From the NCBI RefSeq assembly GCF_000959445.1, contig NZ_CP009631.1, positions 2,480,001 through 2,544,000 on the forward strand: a DNA stretch of 64,000 bases, given 5' to 3'. Numbering within the stretch: position 1 is the first letter of the stretch; each line of letters opens with the position of its first letter. Both the position numbers and the translations under genes were made by a program. Under the pieces are notes generated by a model. It was not told the DNA's origin. It ran no database searches and saw only the letters and a list, made by a program, of their open reading frames with translations. Source of the stretch: Burkholderia vietnamiensis LMG 10929. GTDB lineage: Bacteria > Pseudomonadota > Gammaproteobacteria > Burkholderiales > Burkholderiaceae. This document shows, one piece after another, positions 8,929-17,850 of the stretch.

Positions 8929-10193
8929 GACATTTCCACCTGCTTTTCGAACAACTCGCGAAATACCGGGTAGATGTCGGCAGCCGATTCGACTTTCTTC
9001 ATCGCGAGATGCGGTTGCGACAGCGCCAGTTGCGCATACTCCAGCCACAGATTCTGCTCTTCCGGAGCGACCTGGATGTAGGCGAAATAACGCGTCTTGG
9101 TGAGGATATCCTCTTCGAGGATTTTGCGACACTTCGGCGAATCGTCGGTCCAGTTGTCGCCGTCCGACGCCTGCGCGCCGTAGATGTTCCACTCGGTCGG
9201 CGAGTAGCGCTCGTCCATCACCTTGCGCATCAGCTCGAGCGCGCTCGACACCACGGTGCCGCCGCTTTCCGTCGAATGGAAGAAGGTGTCCTCGTCGACT
9301 TCCTCGGCGCGCGTGTGGTGACGAATGAACACGACCTCGATGCGTTCGTAGTTGCGCTTCAGGAACAGGTACAACAGGATGAAGAAGCGCTTCGCGAGAT
9401 CCTTGCGCTGTTCGTCCATCGAGCCCGACACGTCCATCAGGCAGAACATCACGGCCTGGCTCGACGGCTGCGGCTGCTTGACGCGATTCACGTAGCGCAG
9501 ATCGAACGGATCGATGAACGGAATCCGCCAGATGCGCCCTTTCAGATGGTGGATCTCGGCTTCGAGCGTCGCGATTTCCGCACGGCGATCTTCCGGATCG
9601 TTCTTCAGCGCCTCGAGCTGTGCTTCGAGCTCGCGCAACTCGTTCACGAGCGGCGAACCGAGCGCGATGCGCCGGCCGAGCGCGCTTCTGAGCGAGCGCA
9701 CGACGTCGATGTTGTTCGGCGTGCCTTCCGCCGCCCAGCCCGCGCGCACGTTCTTCCAGCTCGGCACCGTGAGCAGGTGCGTCTTCACGAGGCGCGGCAG
9801 TTCGAGATCGTCGAAGAAGTACTGCATGAATTCGTCGCGCGACAACTCGAACACGAAGTCGTCCTGCCCTTCGCCGTCGTTGCTCGCCTGACTGCCGCCG
9901 CCGCCCGAGCCGCCCTGCGGGCGCGGAATCTTGTCGCCGCGCACGTAGTCCTCGTTGCCGGGGTGCACGTATTCACGACGGCCGCCCGGCCCGTGCCGGA
10001 AGGTTGGCTCCGCGATGTCCTTGCGCGGAATCGTGATGCTTTGCGTGCTCTGGATATCCTTGATGCTACGATCGCGCACCGCGTCCGACACGGCACGACG
10101 AATGTAGTTCTTGACGCGACGCAGAAAGCGTTCGCGGTTGGCGATGCTCTTGTTCTTGCCGGCCAGCCTGCGGTCGATGATTTGATGAAGCAC
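8925..10193 (-). CDS. yeaH: YeaH/YhbH family protein (DUF444, VWA-like)
   Basis: A 422-residue cytoplasmic protein. The N-terminal half is basic and Gly-rich (IPRPQGGSGGGGS), with a predicted coiled coil around ELEAQLEALKNDPEDRRAEI. The C-terminal half has a von Willebrand A-like fold with a MIDAS-type DVSGSM motif and a further ESGGTVVSSALELM segment that would supply the metal-site Thr. The family is known as the partner of PrkA and SpoVR; its molecular role is not settled. Here it is the middle gene: 125 bp after prkA (with a strong hairpin in the gap) and overlapping spoVR by ATGA. Confidence 0.93.
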   Translation of the reverse strand: MLHQIIDRRLAGKNKSIANRERFLRRVKNYIRRAVSDAVRDRSIKDIQSTQSITIPRKDIAEPTFRHGPGGRREYVHPGNEDYVRGDKIPRPQGGSGGGGSQASNDGEGQDDFVFELSRDEFMQYFFDDLELPRLVKTHLLTVPSWKNVRAGWAAEGTPNNIDVVRSLRSALGRRIALGSPLVNELRELEAQLEALKNDPEDRRAEIATLEAEIHHLKGRIWRIPFIDPFDLRYVNRVKQPQPSSQAVMFCLMDVSGSMDEQRKDLAKRFFILLYLFLKRNYERIEVVFIRHHTRAEEVDEDTFFHSTESGGTVVSSALELMRKVMDERYSPTEWNIYGAQASDGDNWTDDSPKCRKILEEDILTKTRYFAYIQVAPEEQNLWLEYAQLALSQPHLAMKKVESAADIYPVFRELFEKQVEMS

Positions 10194-10276
10194 TCCCGGT
10201 CTCCCGCTCGAAAGTCGATATGCCGGGACGCTCGCCGCACATGCCGTCTGCCGTCATGCGGGCGGCGCCTCTAAAG

Positions 10277-10305
10277 GTGCCCGCGCGGACCCTCCGCACG
10301 GGCAC
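10277..10305 (-). other. Strong hairpin in the prkA-yeaH gap
   Basis: On the minus strand GTGCCCGTGCGG pairs with CCGCGCGGGCAC (12 bp with one G-U pair) around the loop AGGGT, followed by CTTTAGAGG. Only three Ts follow, so it may cause partial termination or protect the 3' end of the prkA message, setting different levels for prkA and the two genes after it. Confidence 0.5.
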
Positions 10306-10318
10306 GGTACCGCGCGCG

Positions 10319-12241
10319 TCATGACGACTTGCGCACGCGCAGGTACCAGTCGCAAAGCAGCCTCACCTGCTTCGGCGTATAGCCCTTCGCGACCATCCGG
10401 TTCACAAAGTCCTCATGCTTGCGTTGCTCCTCCGCCGAGCCCTTCGCGTTGAACGAAATGACCGGCAACAGTTCCTCGGTATTCGAGAACATCTTCTTCT
10501 CGATCACGACCCGCAACTTCTCGTAGCTCGTCCACACCGGATTCTTGCCGGCGTTCGCGGCCCGCGCGCGCAACACGAAGTTCACGATCTCGTTGCGGAA
10601 ATCCTTCGGGTTGCTGATGCCGGCCGGCTTCTCGATCTTCTCCAGTTCGGCGTTCAGCGCGGCGCGGTCGAAGCTCTCGCCCGTGTCGTGATCGCGGAAC
10701 TCCTGATCCTGGATCCAGAAATCCGCATACGTGACGTAGCGGTCGAAGATGTTCTGCCCGTATTCCGAATACGATTCGAGGTACGCCGTCTGGATTTCCT
10801 TGCCGATGAACTCCGCATAACGCGACGCCAGCACGTCCTTCACGAACGACAGATACTTCTGCTCCGTTTCAGGCGGGAACTGCTCGCGTTCGATCTGCTG
10901 TTCGAGCACGTACATCAGATGCACCGGGTTCGCGGCGACTTCGCTCGTGTCGAAGTTGAACACGCGCGACAGGATCTTGAACGCGAAGCGCGTCGATACG
11001 CCCGTCATCCCTTCGTCCACGCCCGCGTAGTCGCGATACTCCTGGTACGACTTCGCCTTGGGATCGGTGTCCTTCAGGTTCTCGCCGTCGTACACCTGCA
11101 TCTTCGAAAAGAGGCTCGAATTCTCCGGCTCGTGCAGCCGCGACAGCACCGCGAACTGCGACATCATCTTCAGCGTGCCGGGCGCGCACACCGCTTCGGC
11201 GAGCGACGAATTGCGGATCAGCTTCTCGTAGATCTTGATCTCTTCCGAGACGCGCAGGCAATACGGCACCTTCACGACGAAGATCCGGTCGAGCAGCGCC
11301 TCGTTGTTGCGGTTGTTGCGGAACGCCTTCCACTCCGACTCGTTCGAGTGCGCGAGAATCACGCCGTCGAACGGGATCGCGCCGAAGCCTTCGGTGCCCT
11401 TGAAGTTGCCTTCCTGCGTCGCGGTGAGCAGCGGGTGCAGCACCTTGATCGGGGCCTTGAACATTTCGACGAATTCGAGCAGCCCCTGGTTCGCCAGGCA
11501 CAGGCCGCCCGAATAGCTGTACGCATCGGCGTCGTCCTGCGCGTACTGCTCGAGCTTGCGGATGTCGACCTTGCCGACGAGCGACGAGATGTCCTGATTG
11601 TTCTCGTCGCCGGGCTCCGTCTTCGCGATGCCGATCTGCCGCAGGATCGACGGGTAGCGACGCACCACGCGGAACTGACGGATGTCGCCGTTGTATTCGT
11701 GCAGGCGCTTCACGGCCCACGGGCTGAGGATGCTCTTCAGATAGCGGCGCGGAATGCCGTATTGCTCTTCGAGGATCGGGCCGTCTTCGTCGTAGTCGAA
11801 CAGCCCGAGCGGCGATTCGTTGACGGGCGAGCCCTTCAGCGAATAGAACGGCACGCGTTCCATCAGCTGCTTGAGACGCTCGGCGATCGACGACTTGCCG
11901 CCGCCGACCGGCCCGAGCAGGTAGAGGATCTGCTTCTTCTCTTCAAGCCCTTGCGCAGCGTGGCGGAAGTACGCAACCACCTGCTCGATCACTTCCTCCA
12001 TTCCGTAAAACTCACGGAAGGCGGGATAGACCTTGATAACCTTGTTCGCGAAGATCCGCGACAGGCGCGGGTCGTTGCGGGTATCGATTTGCTCGGGTTC
12101 CCCGATTGCAGCCAGCATGCGTTCGCCTGCCGTGGCGTACGCTGACGGATCGTTCTTGCAGAGCGCGAGGTACTCCTCCAGCGAGAATTCTTCCTCTCGC
12201 GTTTTTTCGAAGCGGTTCGCGAAGCTGCTGTAAATATCCAT
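10319..12241 (-). CDS. prkA: PrkA-family serine protein kinase (YeaG)
   Basis: A 640-residue cytoplasmic protein, the normal size for PrkA. The N-terminal two-thirds is an AAA+-like ATPase with Walker A GPVGGGKSS near residue 110 and a kinase-like C-terminal PrkA domain. YeaG in E. coli is linked to nitrogen starvation and stationary-phase survival and acts with YeaH and YcgB, the same partners found downstream here. The start at 12241 (MDIYSSFANRFEKTREEEF) has a clear GGGAGG site five bases upstream, better than the longer frame. It is the first gene of the operon. I looked for a sigma-54 promoter in the upstream region and found no convincing GG/GC pair. Confidence 0.95.
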   Translation of the reverse strand: MDIYSSFANRFEKTREEEFSLEEYLALCKNDPSAYATAGERMLAAIGEPEQIDTRNDPRLSRIFANKVIKVYPAFREFYGMEEVIEQVVAYFRHAAQGLEEKKQILYLLGPVGGGKSSIAERLKQLMERVPFYSLKGSPVNESPLGLFDYDEDGPILEEQYGIPRRYLKSILSPWAVKRLHEYNGDIRQFRVVRRYPSILRQIGIAKTEPGDENNQDISSLVGKVDIRKLEQYAQDDADAYSYSGGLCLANQGLLEFVEMFKAPIKVLHPLLTATQEGNFKGTEGFGAIPFDGVILAHSNESEWKAFRNNRNNEALLDRIFVVKVPYCLRVSEEIKIYEKLIRNSSLAEAVCAPGTLKMMSQFAVLSRLHEPENSSLFSKMQVYDGENLKDTDPKAKSYQEYRDYAGVDEGMTGVSTRFAFKILSRVFNFDTSEVAANPVHLMYVLEQQIEREQFPPETEQKYLSFVKDVLASRYAEFIGKEIQTAYLESYSEYGQNIFDRYVTYADFWIQDQEFRDHDTGESFDRAALNAELEKIEKPAGISNPKDFRNEIVNFVLRARAANAGKNPVWTSYEKLRVVIEKKMFSNTEELLPVISFNAKGSAEEQRKHEDFVNRMVAKGYTPKQVRLLCDWYLRVRKSS

Positions 12242-12771
12242 GCTACCTCCCTCGCGTGAGTCGTAAGACTTGCCTGCCTTCCTATGACTGCGCAGAAGCA
12301 AGCGCGTTCGAATTCATCCTAAACCCTTTCTTATTTTTTTTCACGACATCTTCGTATGAAGTTCGTCATTCTCGACAACACCGGTTGGACAATGCATTTC
12401 GTCGCTTTACAATCGATCTCCCGAGCCGCATAAACTGCATCCGCCGCGTCTCGCCGAGCAGCGGAACGTCTCGTGCGTCGGATGGCTTCGCCGTCGTCGC
12501 CGCGCCGTTCACACTCCCCTTCACGCCCCCTTCTTCATAGACGTTCGAGCAGACGTTTGCGACGACACGTCGCGCCCACCGTTACAAATTTTTTTCGCAT
12601 CGTCAGGAGATACCCGTAGCGCGGATGCACATCGCGCGTCGACGCGTGAATGTTCACGGACGGTGTCACATTCGACCGGCCGCACGAACGACGACGCCCG
12701 CATGCGCGGGCGTCCGGTGTGACTTCGTCAAATGGGGATTGATGCAGACGGCAGGCGCGCGCATGCGCGTA
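12242..12771. other. 530-bp gap between prkA and the chemoreceptor gene
   Basis: No supported coding region. It contains the prkA ribosome site and an AT-rich tract near 12330-12350. A sigma-70-like sequence points the other way on the plus strand (TTGGAC 12385-12390, 17-bp spacer, TACAAT 12408-12413). There is also a run of seven T at 12589-12595 and, at 12693-12714, the hairpin listed separately. Confidence 0.5.
12693..12714 (-). terminator. Hairpin downstream of the chemoreceptor gene
   Basis: GACGCCCGC and GCGGGCGTC arms (9 bp) around a 4-base loop, 58 bp after the chemoreceptor stop. There is no clear U-tract on the minus strand, so it may only be a 3'-end structure. Confidence 0.35.
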
Positions 12772-14568
12772 TCAGAACGTCTCCCAATCGTCGGCGCCGG
12801 CCGTTGCCGCAGCCGGGGACGGCGCGCTCGCTGCGGCTGCCGGCTTGCGCGCCGGTGCCGTGCGCTTCGGTGCGGCGTCACGCTCGTTGCGCGTGGCAGG
12901 CGCGGCGGTCGGCCCAGCGGGCACGGAAGGTGCGGCTGCCGCGGCCGGCTGCGCAGCGGGCGCAGGCTTCGCGCGCGGCGCCTGACGCGTGGCGCCGGCT
13001 GCGACCGACGGTCGCGCCGCGTCGTCGTCGAGCCGGAACACCGCTGCCGTTTCGCGCAGGCGCGCCGCCTGTTCGTCGAGCGATTGCGCGGCGGCCGCCG
13101 CTTCCTCGACGAGCGCCGCGTTCTGTTGCGTGACTTCGTCCATCTGCGCGACCGCGCGAGCGACTTGATCGATGCCGCTGCTCTGCTCTTCGGACGCCGC
13201 GGCGATCTCGCCCATGATGTCCGTCACGCGCTGCACCGCGGCGATCACGTCGTGCATCGTGCGGCCGGCTTCGTCGACCAGTTGCGAGCCCGTGTGGATA
13301 CGCTCCACCGACGCGTCGATCAGCGCCTTGATCTCCTTGGCCGCGCTCGACGAGCGCTGCGCGAGGCTGCGCACCTCGCCCGCGACGACCGCAAAGCCGC
13401 GCCCTTCCTCGCCGGCGCGCGCCGCTTCGACGGCCGCGTTCAGCGCCAGGATGTTGGTTTGAAACGCGATGCCTTCGATGATCGCGATGATGTCCGCGAT
13501 CTTCGCCGAGCTGTCGTTGATTTCGCCCATCGTGCCGACCACCTGGCCGACCACCGTATTGCCCTTGTTGGCGATCTCCGATGCGTTCGCAGCCAGCGCG
13601 CTCGCCTGCCGTGCATTGTCCGCGTTCTGTTTCACGGTGCCGGTCAGCTGCTCCATGCTCGATGCAGTTTCCTGCAGCGCGGACGCCTGCTCCTCCGTAC
13701 GCGACGACAGGTCGATGTTGCCGGCGGCAATTTCCCGCGCGGCCGTCGCGATCGACTCGCTGCCGCCGCGCACCGTGCGCACGGTGTCGACGAGCCCGCG
13801 CTGCATCTTCGCGAGACCGTTCAGCAGTTGCCCCATTTCGTCACGCCGCTGCACGACGATCGCACGGCGCAGGTCGCCTGCCGCGATCGCGTCGAAATGA
13901 CCGAGCGCCTCAGCGAGCGGGCGGCCGATCGCGCGGGTCAGCGTCAGCCACGACAGCACCGCGGCGACGAAGCCGGCGAGCAGCGCGACGACGGACACTA
14001 CGCGCAACGTTTCGTACACCGATTCCGCGTGATCGAAGCCGCGCTGAGCGTCGGAGAACTGAAAATTGCGCAACGCCTCGCTCGCGGTCGTGAGGTCGTT
14101 GTACTTCACCTGGAGTTGCTTGGCGCCTTCGCCGAGCCGGTCACGGTCGCCGGCCGTGACGAGCGCGCCGAACGCGTCGCAGTTGCGCTGCAGCGCCTGT
14201 CGCTTTGCGGCGACGTCCTGCGCGATGCGGTCTTCCTCCGGGCCGCGCGGCAGATCGAGGTACTTCTTCCACCACGCGTCGGACTGCGCGCGCATCTCGC
14301 GGCTGCGCTCGACCGCCGTGGCCGAATCGGGCGTGCCCACCAGCAGCGCGGCGCGATCGAGCGCCAGCCGCTCGCGCGCCGCGTAGGTGTCCGCGACGGC
14401 CACGTCGACCGCGCTCGGCATCTGGTTCGTGAACAGCTCGCGCATCGAGTCGTTCGCCGTGCTCATCCCGTAGAGGCCGAGCACCCCGATCACCGCCAGC
14501 AGCACCGCGAGAAACGCCATCGTCAAGCCGATGCGCGCCCGTATCGTCAGGTTTGCGATCACCATCAT
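12772..14568 (-). CDS. Methyl-accepting chemotaxis protein with CheR-tether
   Basis: A 598-residue transmembrane receptor. TM1 spans about residues 10-32, followed by a periplasmic four-helix-bundle ligand domain (about 33-190), TM2 (about 191-212), HAMP, and a cytoplasmic signalling bundle whose hairpin tip is [20 protein letters not shown]. After residue 520 comes an Ala/Pro-rich flexible linker of about 75 residues, ending in DDWETF. That matches the xWxxF pentapeptide with which high-abundance receptors recruit CheR and CheB. The ligand is unknown. Two adjacent ATG codons are possible starts, with AGGAACA just upstream. It lies next to the ribose operon, but nothing in the sequence shows it senses ribose. 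Confidence 0.94.
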   Translation of the reverse strand: MMVIANLTIRARIGLTMAFLAVLLAVIGVLGLYGMSTANDSMRELFTNQMPSAVDVAVADTYAARERLALDRAALLVGTPDSATAVERSREMRAQSDAWWKKYLDLPRGPEEDRIAQDVAAKRQALQRNCDAFGALVTAGDRDRLGEGAKQLQVKYNDLTTASEALRNFQFSDAQRGFDHAESVYETLRVVSVVALLAGFVAAVLSWLTLTRAIGRPLAEALGHFDAIAAGDLRRAIVVQRRDEMGQLLNGLAKMQRGLVDTVRTVRGGSESIATAAREIAAGNIDLSSRTEEQASALQETASSMEQLTGTVKQNADNARQASALAANASEIANKGNTVVGQVVGTMGEINDSSAKIADIIAIIEGIAFQTNILALNAAVEAARAGEEGRGFAVVAGEVRSLAQRSSSAAKEIKALIDASVERIHTGSQLVDEAGRTMHDVIAAVQRVTDIMGEIAAASEEQSSGIDQVARAVAQMDEVTQQNAALVEEAAAAAQSLDEQAARLRETAAVFRLDDDAARPSVAAGATRQAPRAKPAPAAQPAAAAAPSVPAGPTAAPATRNERDAAPKRTAPARKPAAAASAPSPAAATAGADDWETF

Positions 14569-14840
14569 TGTTCCTGTATTGCGTCGTCATGGACGGGCCT
14601 GGCCCGTTTCGAAACACTGTTTCGCTCCGATACATTTACGACCATTCGACGCACAACTTGATGGTATTGCTATCAATTTTCTCAGCAATCCTGTCATTCA
14701 TTACGTATGAATGAATGAAGGGGACGCAACACGGCAGCGTGTCGCGCGACGCGCGCGCGCTGCAATCGACGGCGACGGGTGTTGGAGGATGACCGGCCGC
14801 CGGCTCGTGCCGGCGGCGGAAGACGCGCGATCCGGCGTTA

Positions 14841-15767
14841 TCAGGCCAGTTCGGCGAGGGTGGGAATCGAAGGCTGCGCGCCCGCGCGCGTGACCGAGAC
14901 GGCCGCGGCGCGCTGCGCAAAACGGATCGAGGCGTCGACGCCGTCGCCGGCCGCGAGCCGGACCGCGAAGCCGCCGATGAAGGTGTCGCCGGCGGCGGTC
15001 GTGTCGAGCGCCTGCACGACGGGCGCCGGATAGTGGCGCGCCGCGCCGTCGGCGCTGAGCGCCAGCACGCCGCGCGCGCCGAGCGTGACCAGCACGTTGC
15101 GTGCGCCGGCCGCCTGCAGCGCGCGCGCGGCAGCTTCCGCGTCGGCCGGATCGCGCACCGGCAGGCCGGTCAGCGCGGCGGCCTCGACCTCGTTCGGAAT
15201 CAGATAGTCGACCAGCGGCAGCCAGCCGTCGGGCAGCGGCGCGACGGCCGGCGCCGGGTTCAGCACCACCGTGCGCCCGAGGCGCCGCCCGGCCGACAGC
15301 GCCGCGAATACCGCGTCCGGCGGCGTCTCGAGCTGGCAGATCAGCACGTCGGCCGCGGCGATCGCGGCCTCGTGCTGCGCGACCGTTGCCGGCGTGACTT
15401 CGCCGTTGCCGCCCGCGACGATCACGATCGTGTTCTGGCTCGCATCGTCGACGACGATCAGCGCGACGCCCGTCGATGCGGACGCGCTCGTCGCGACCCG
15501 CGAGCAATCGATGCCTTCCGCCTCGAGGCCCGCGCGCAGCGCTGCGCCGTGCGCGTCCGCGCCGACACAGCCGATCATCGCGACCTGCGCGCCCAGGCGC
15601 GCGGCGGCGACGGCCTGGTTGCCGCCCTTGCCGCCCGCTGCCTGCGCATACGCGCGGCCGGCCAGCGTTTCGCCCGGCAACGGCAGCCGCGGCGCACGTA
15701 CGACGAGATCCATGTTGAGGCTACCGACCACCGTCACGCGGCCTGCACCGGCGTTGGGCGCCGTCAT
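14841..15767 (-). CDS. rbsK: Ribokinase
   Basis: A 308-residue PfkB-family kinase that phosphorylates D-ribose to ribose 5-phosphate with ATP in the cytoplasm. The family's two signatures are visible: the N-terminal Gly-rich AGGKGGNQAVAAARLGA near residue 42 and the C-terminal DTTAAGDTFIGGFA with the catalytic Asp near residue 255. The start at 15767 (MTAPNAGAG) overlaps the rbsR stop by four bases. It is the last gene of the ribose operon. Its product feeds the pentose phosphate pathway, where RpiA (59791-60483 in this window) interconverts ribose and ribulose 5-phosphates. Confidence 0.95.
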   Translation of the reverse strand: MTAPNAGAGRVTVVGSLNMDLVVRAPRLPLPGETLAGRAYAQAAGGKGGNQAVAAARLGAQVAMIGCVGADAHGAALRAGLEAEGIDCSRVATSASASTGVALIVVDDASQNTIVIVAGGNGEVTPATVAQHEAAIAAADVLICQLETPPDAVFAALSAGRRLGRTVVLNPAPAVAPLPDGWLPLVDYLIPNEVEAAALTGLPVRDPADAEAAARALQAAGARNVLVTLGARGVLALSADGAARHYPAPVVQALDTTAAGDTFIGGFAVRLAAGDGVDASIRFAQRAAAVSVTRAGAQPSIPTLAELA

Positions 15768-16795
15768 GCGCGCGCACCGGGCATGGCCGGCTCCCGATAG
15801 ACCGACGTCGATTCGCGCAGCACGAGCCGCGGCGACACGACGCGGCGGCGGCTCGGCGCGGCCGTCGAGCCGCCGCCGATCCGCTCGATCAGCGTCTGCG
15901 CGGCCATTTCGCCGAGCGCCCGCACCGACTGCCCGACCGTCGACAGCGCCGGATAGGTGTAGCGGGAAAACTCGATGTCGTCGAAGCCGATGATCGAGCA
16001 TTCGTCCGGCACGCGGATGCCGCGCTCGGCCGCCGCGCGCAGCGCGCCGACGCCCATCAGGTCGTTGCCGGCGAAAATCGCGCTCGGCTGCACCGTCTCG
16101 AACAGCCGCGCCGCCGCGTGATAGCCGCCGAGGCACGAAAAATCGCTTTCGGCGATCGCGCCCGGCACGATGTCGATGCCGCGCTCGGCCATCGCGCGGA
16201 TGAAGCCGTGCACGCGCATCGCGCTGACGGCCGTGTCGGTCGGGCCGGTGATGCAGCCGATCTTCGCGTGGCCGAGCTCGAGCAGATGCCGCGTGGCCAG
16301 ATACGCGCCGCGCTCGTGGTCGATCTGCACGAGGTCGGCCGGCAGCCCCTCGATGTTGCGATCGACGACGACGAGCGGCGCTTGCGAATCGGCGAGCGTC
16401 TGCGCGAGCACGGCGTCCTCGCCGGCCGATGCGACGATCAGCCCGTCGATACGCTTTTCCTGCAGCACGCGCAGGTAGTTGCGCTGCTTCACCGGGTCGT
16501 CGTCCGAGTTGCAGAAGAACACGCAATAGCCGTTCGCCGCGCATTGATCCTCGATGCCGCGTGCAAGCTCCGCGAAATACGGATTCGTGCTGTTCGGCAC
16601 GACGAGGCCGATGGTCGCCGTCGCGCGCGCCTTCAGCGAGCGCGCTACGGCCGACGGCACGTAGTTCAGCTCGCGAATCGCGCCTTCGACCTTCGCGCGC
16701 ACATCCGCGGACACCGGCCGCGAATTGTTCACTACGTGCGAGACGGTCGTAAACGACACGCCCGCCATGGCCGCTACATCCTTGATCGTCGCCAT
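15764..16795 (-). CDS. rbsR: LacI-family repressor of the ribose operon
   Basis: A 343-residue transcription regulator. The N-terminal helix-turn-helix is ATIKDVAAMAGVSFTTVSHV, followed by the hinge helix region VPSAVARSLK that reads the operator minor groove. Residues about 60-330 form a periplasmic-binding-like effector domain (IGLVVPNSTNPYFAELARGI at its start). Position between rbsC and rbsK argues strongly for RbsR. The palindrome GCAAACGTTTGC upstream of rbsB is the likely target, so the gene would repress its own operon until ribose binds. Confidence 0.93.
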   Translation of the reverse strand: MATIKDVAAMAGVSFTTVSHVVNNSRPVSADVRAKVEGAIRELNYVPSAVARSLKARATATIGLVVPNSTNPYFAELARGIEDQCAANGYCVFFCNSDDDPVKQRNYLRVLQEKRIDGLIVASAGEDAVLAQTLADSQAPLVVVDRNIEGLPADLVQIDHERGAYLATRHLLELGHAKIGCITGPTDTAVSAMRVHGFIRAMAERGIDIVPGAIAESDFSCLGGYHAAARLFETVQPSAIFAGNDLMGVGALRAAAERGIRVPDECSIIGFDDIEFSRYTYPALSTVGQSVRALGEMAAQTLIERIGGGSTAAPSRRRVVSPRLVLRESTSVYREPAMPGARA

Positions 16796-16830
16796 ATCCC
16801 GTTTCTCTTTGGTCTGCGTTCCATGTTGTT

Positions 16831-17850
16831 CTACCGTGCGCGCGAGCGCCGGCTGCGATACGTGTCGAGCACGACGGCCACCACGATCACCGCCCCCGTG
16901 ATGATCCGTTTGGTGGGCTCGTTCGCGCCGATCTGCGCAAGCCCCGCCGCCAGCACGGAGATGATCAAAACGCCGAAGAACGTGCTGATCACCGAGCCGC
17001 GCCCGCCCATCAGGCTCGTGCCGCCGATCACGACGGCCGCGATCACCTGCAGCTCGAGGCCCACGCCCGCGTTCGGGTCCGCCGCTTCGAGCCGCGAAAT
17101 CTGGAACAGCGACGCGAGCCCGGCAAGCGCGCCCATCAATGCGAATACGAGGATTTTATACGGCCGCGGGTTAACCCCTGCCAGCCGCACGGCTTCTTCG
17201 TTCGTGCCGATTCCGACCAGATAGCGTCCGAACACGGTGCGCGTCAGCACGAACTGCGCGGCGATCATCACCGCGACCGCGATCAGGAACGCCGGCGAAA
17301 TGCCGAGCGCGATCGGGTTCGACAGGAAATCGAACGCGTCGCCAATATACGCGGTACGCGAATTCGTCAGCTGGTACGCGAGCCCGCGCGCGCCTTCCAG
17401 CACGCCGAGCGACACGATGAACGACGGAATCCGCCAGCCGACCGTCACCGCGCCCGTCAGCGAGCCGGTCACGGTGGCGACCGCGATGCCGCTCAGCGCG
17501 GCCGGCAACGGCGCCCACTGCCATTTCAGCGCGGCCACGCTGACCATCGACGCGGCCAGCGCCAGGACGGAGCCGACCGACAGGTCGATGCCGGCGATGA
17601 TCAGCACGAACGTCATGCCGACCGACATCACGACGAGATCGGGAATCTGGTTCGCGATCGTGCTGAACGTGTCGTAGGTCAGGAAGTGCGAGCTCAGCGC
17701 CGAAAACAGCGCGACCATCGCGACGAGCGCACCGGCGAGCCCGAGGTAGTTCGAGACGCCGAGCCGTGTGCCGGACAGCGTGCGCGCGCGGCCCCCGGCC
17801 AGGTCCTGCTGTGCGCCTGCGTCACTCGGCGATACGGGAGGCTGGGTCAT
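16831..17850 (-). CDS. rbsC: Ribose ABC transporter permease
   Basis: A 339-residue BPD_transp_2-type inner-membrane permease with eight to ten helices. The hallmark stretch FVLIIAGIDLSVGSVLALAA is present near residue 80, along with the conserved C-terminal GGTSLMGGRGS loop. The start at 17850 overlaps the rbsA stop by four bases, so RbsA and RbsC synthesis is coupled. It forms the membrane channel for ribose delivered by RbsB. The N-terminus is about 30 residues of Ala/Gly/Arg-rich sequence before the first helix. Confidence 0.94.
   Translation of the reverse strand: MTQPPVSPSDAGAQQDLAGGRARTLSGTRLGVSNYLGLAGALVAMVALFSALSSHFLTYDTFSTIANQIPDLVVMSVGMTFVLIIAGIDLSVGSVLALAASMVSVAALKWQWAPLPAALSGIAVATVTGSLTGAVTVGWRIPSFIVSLGVLEGARGLAYQLTNSRTAYIGDAFDFLSNPIALGISPAFLIAVAVMIAAQFVLTRTVFGRYLVGIGTNEEAVRLAGVNPRPYKILVFALMGALAGLASLFQISRLEAADPNAGVGLELQVIAAVVIGGTSLMGGRGSVISTFFGVLIISVLAAGLAQIGANEPTKRIITGAVIVVAVVLDTYRSRRSRAR

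Noticed and set aside
12242..12360. Sigma-54 promoter for prkA
   Set aside because: E. coli yeaG uses sigma-54, but I could not find GG and GC at the required spacing; the best stretch near 12290-12305 lacks the GG.
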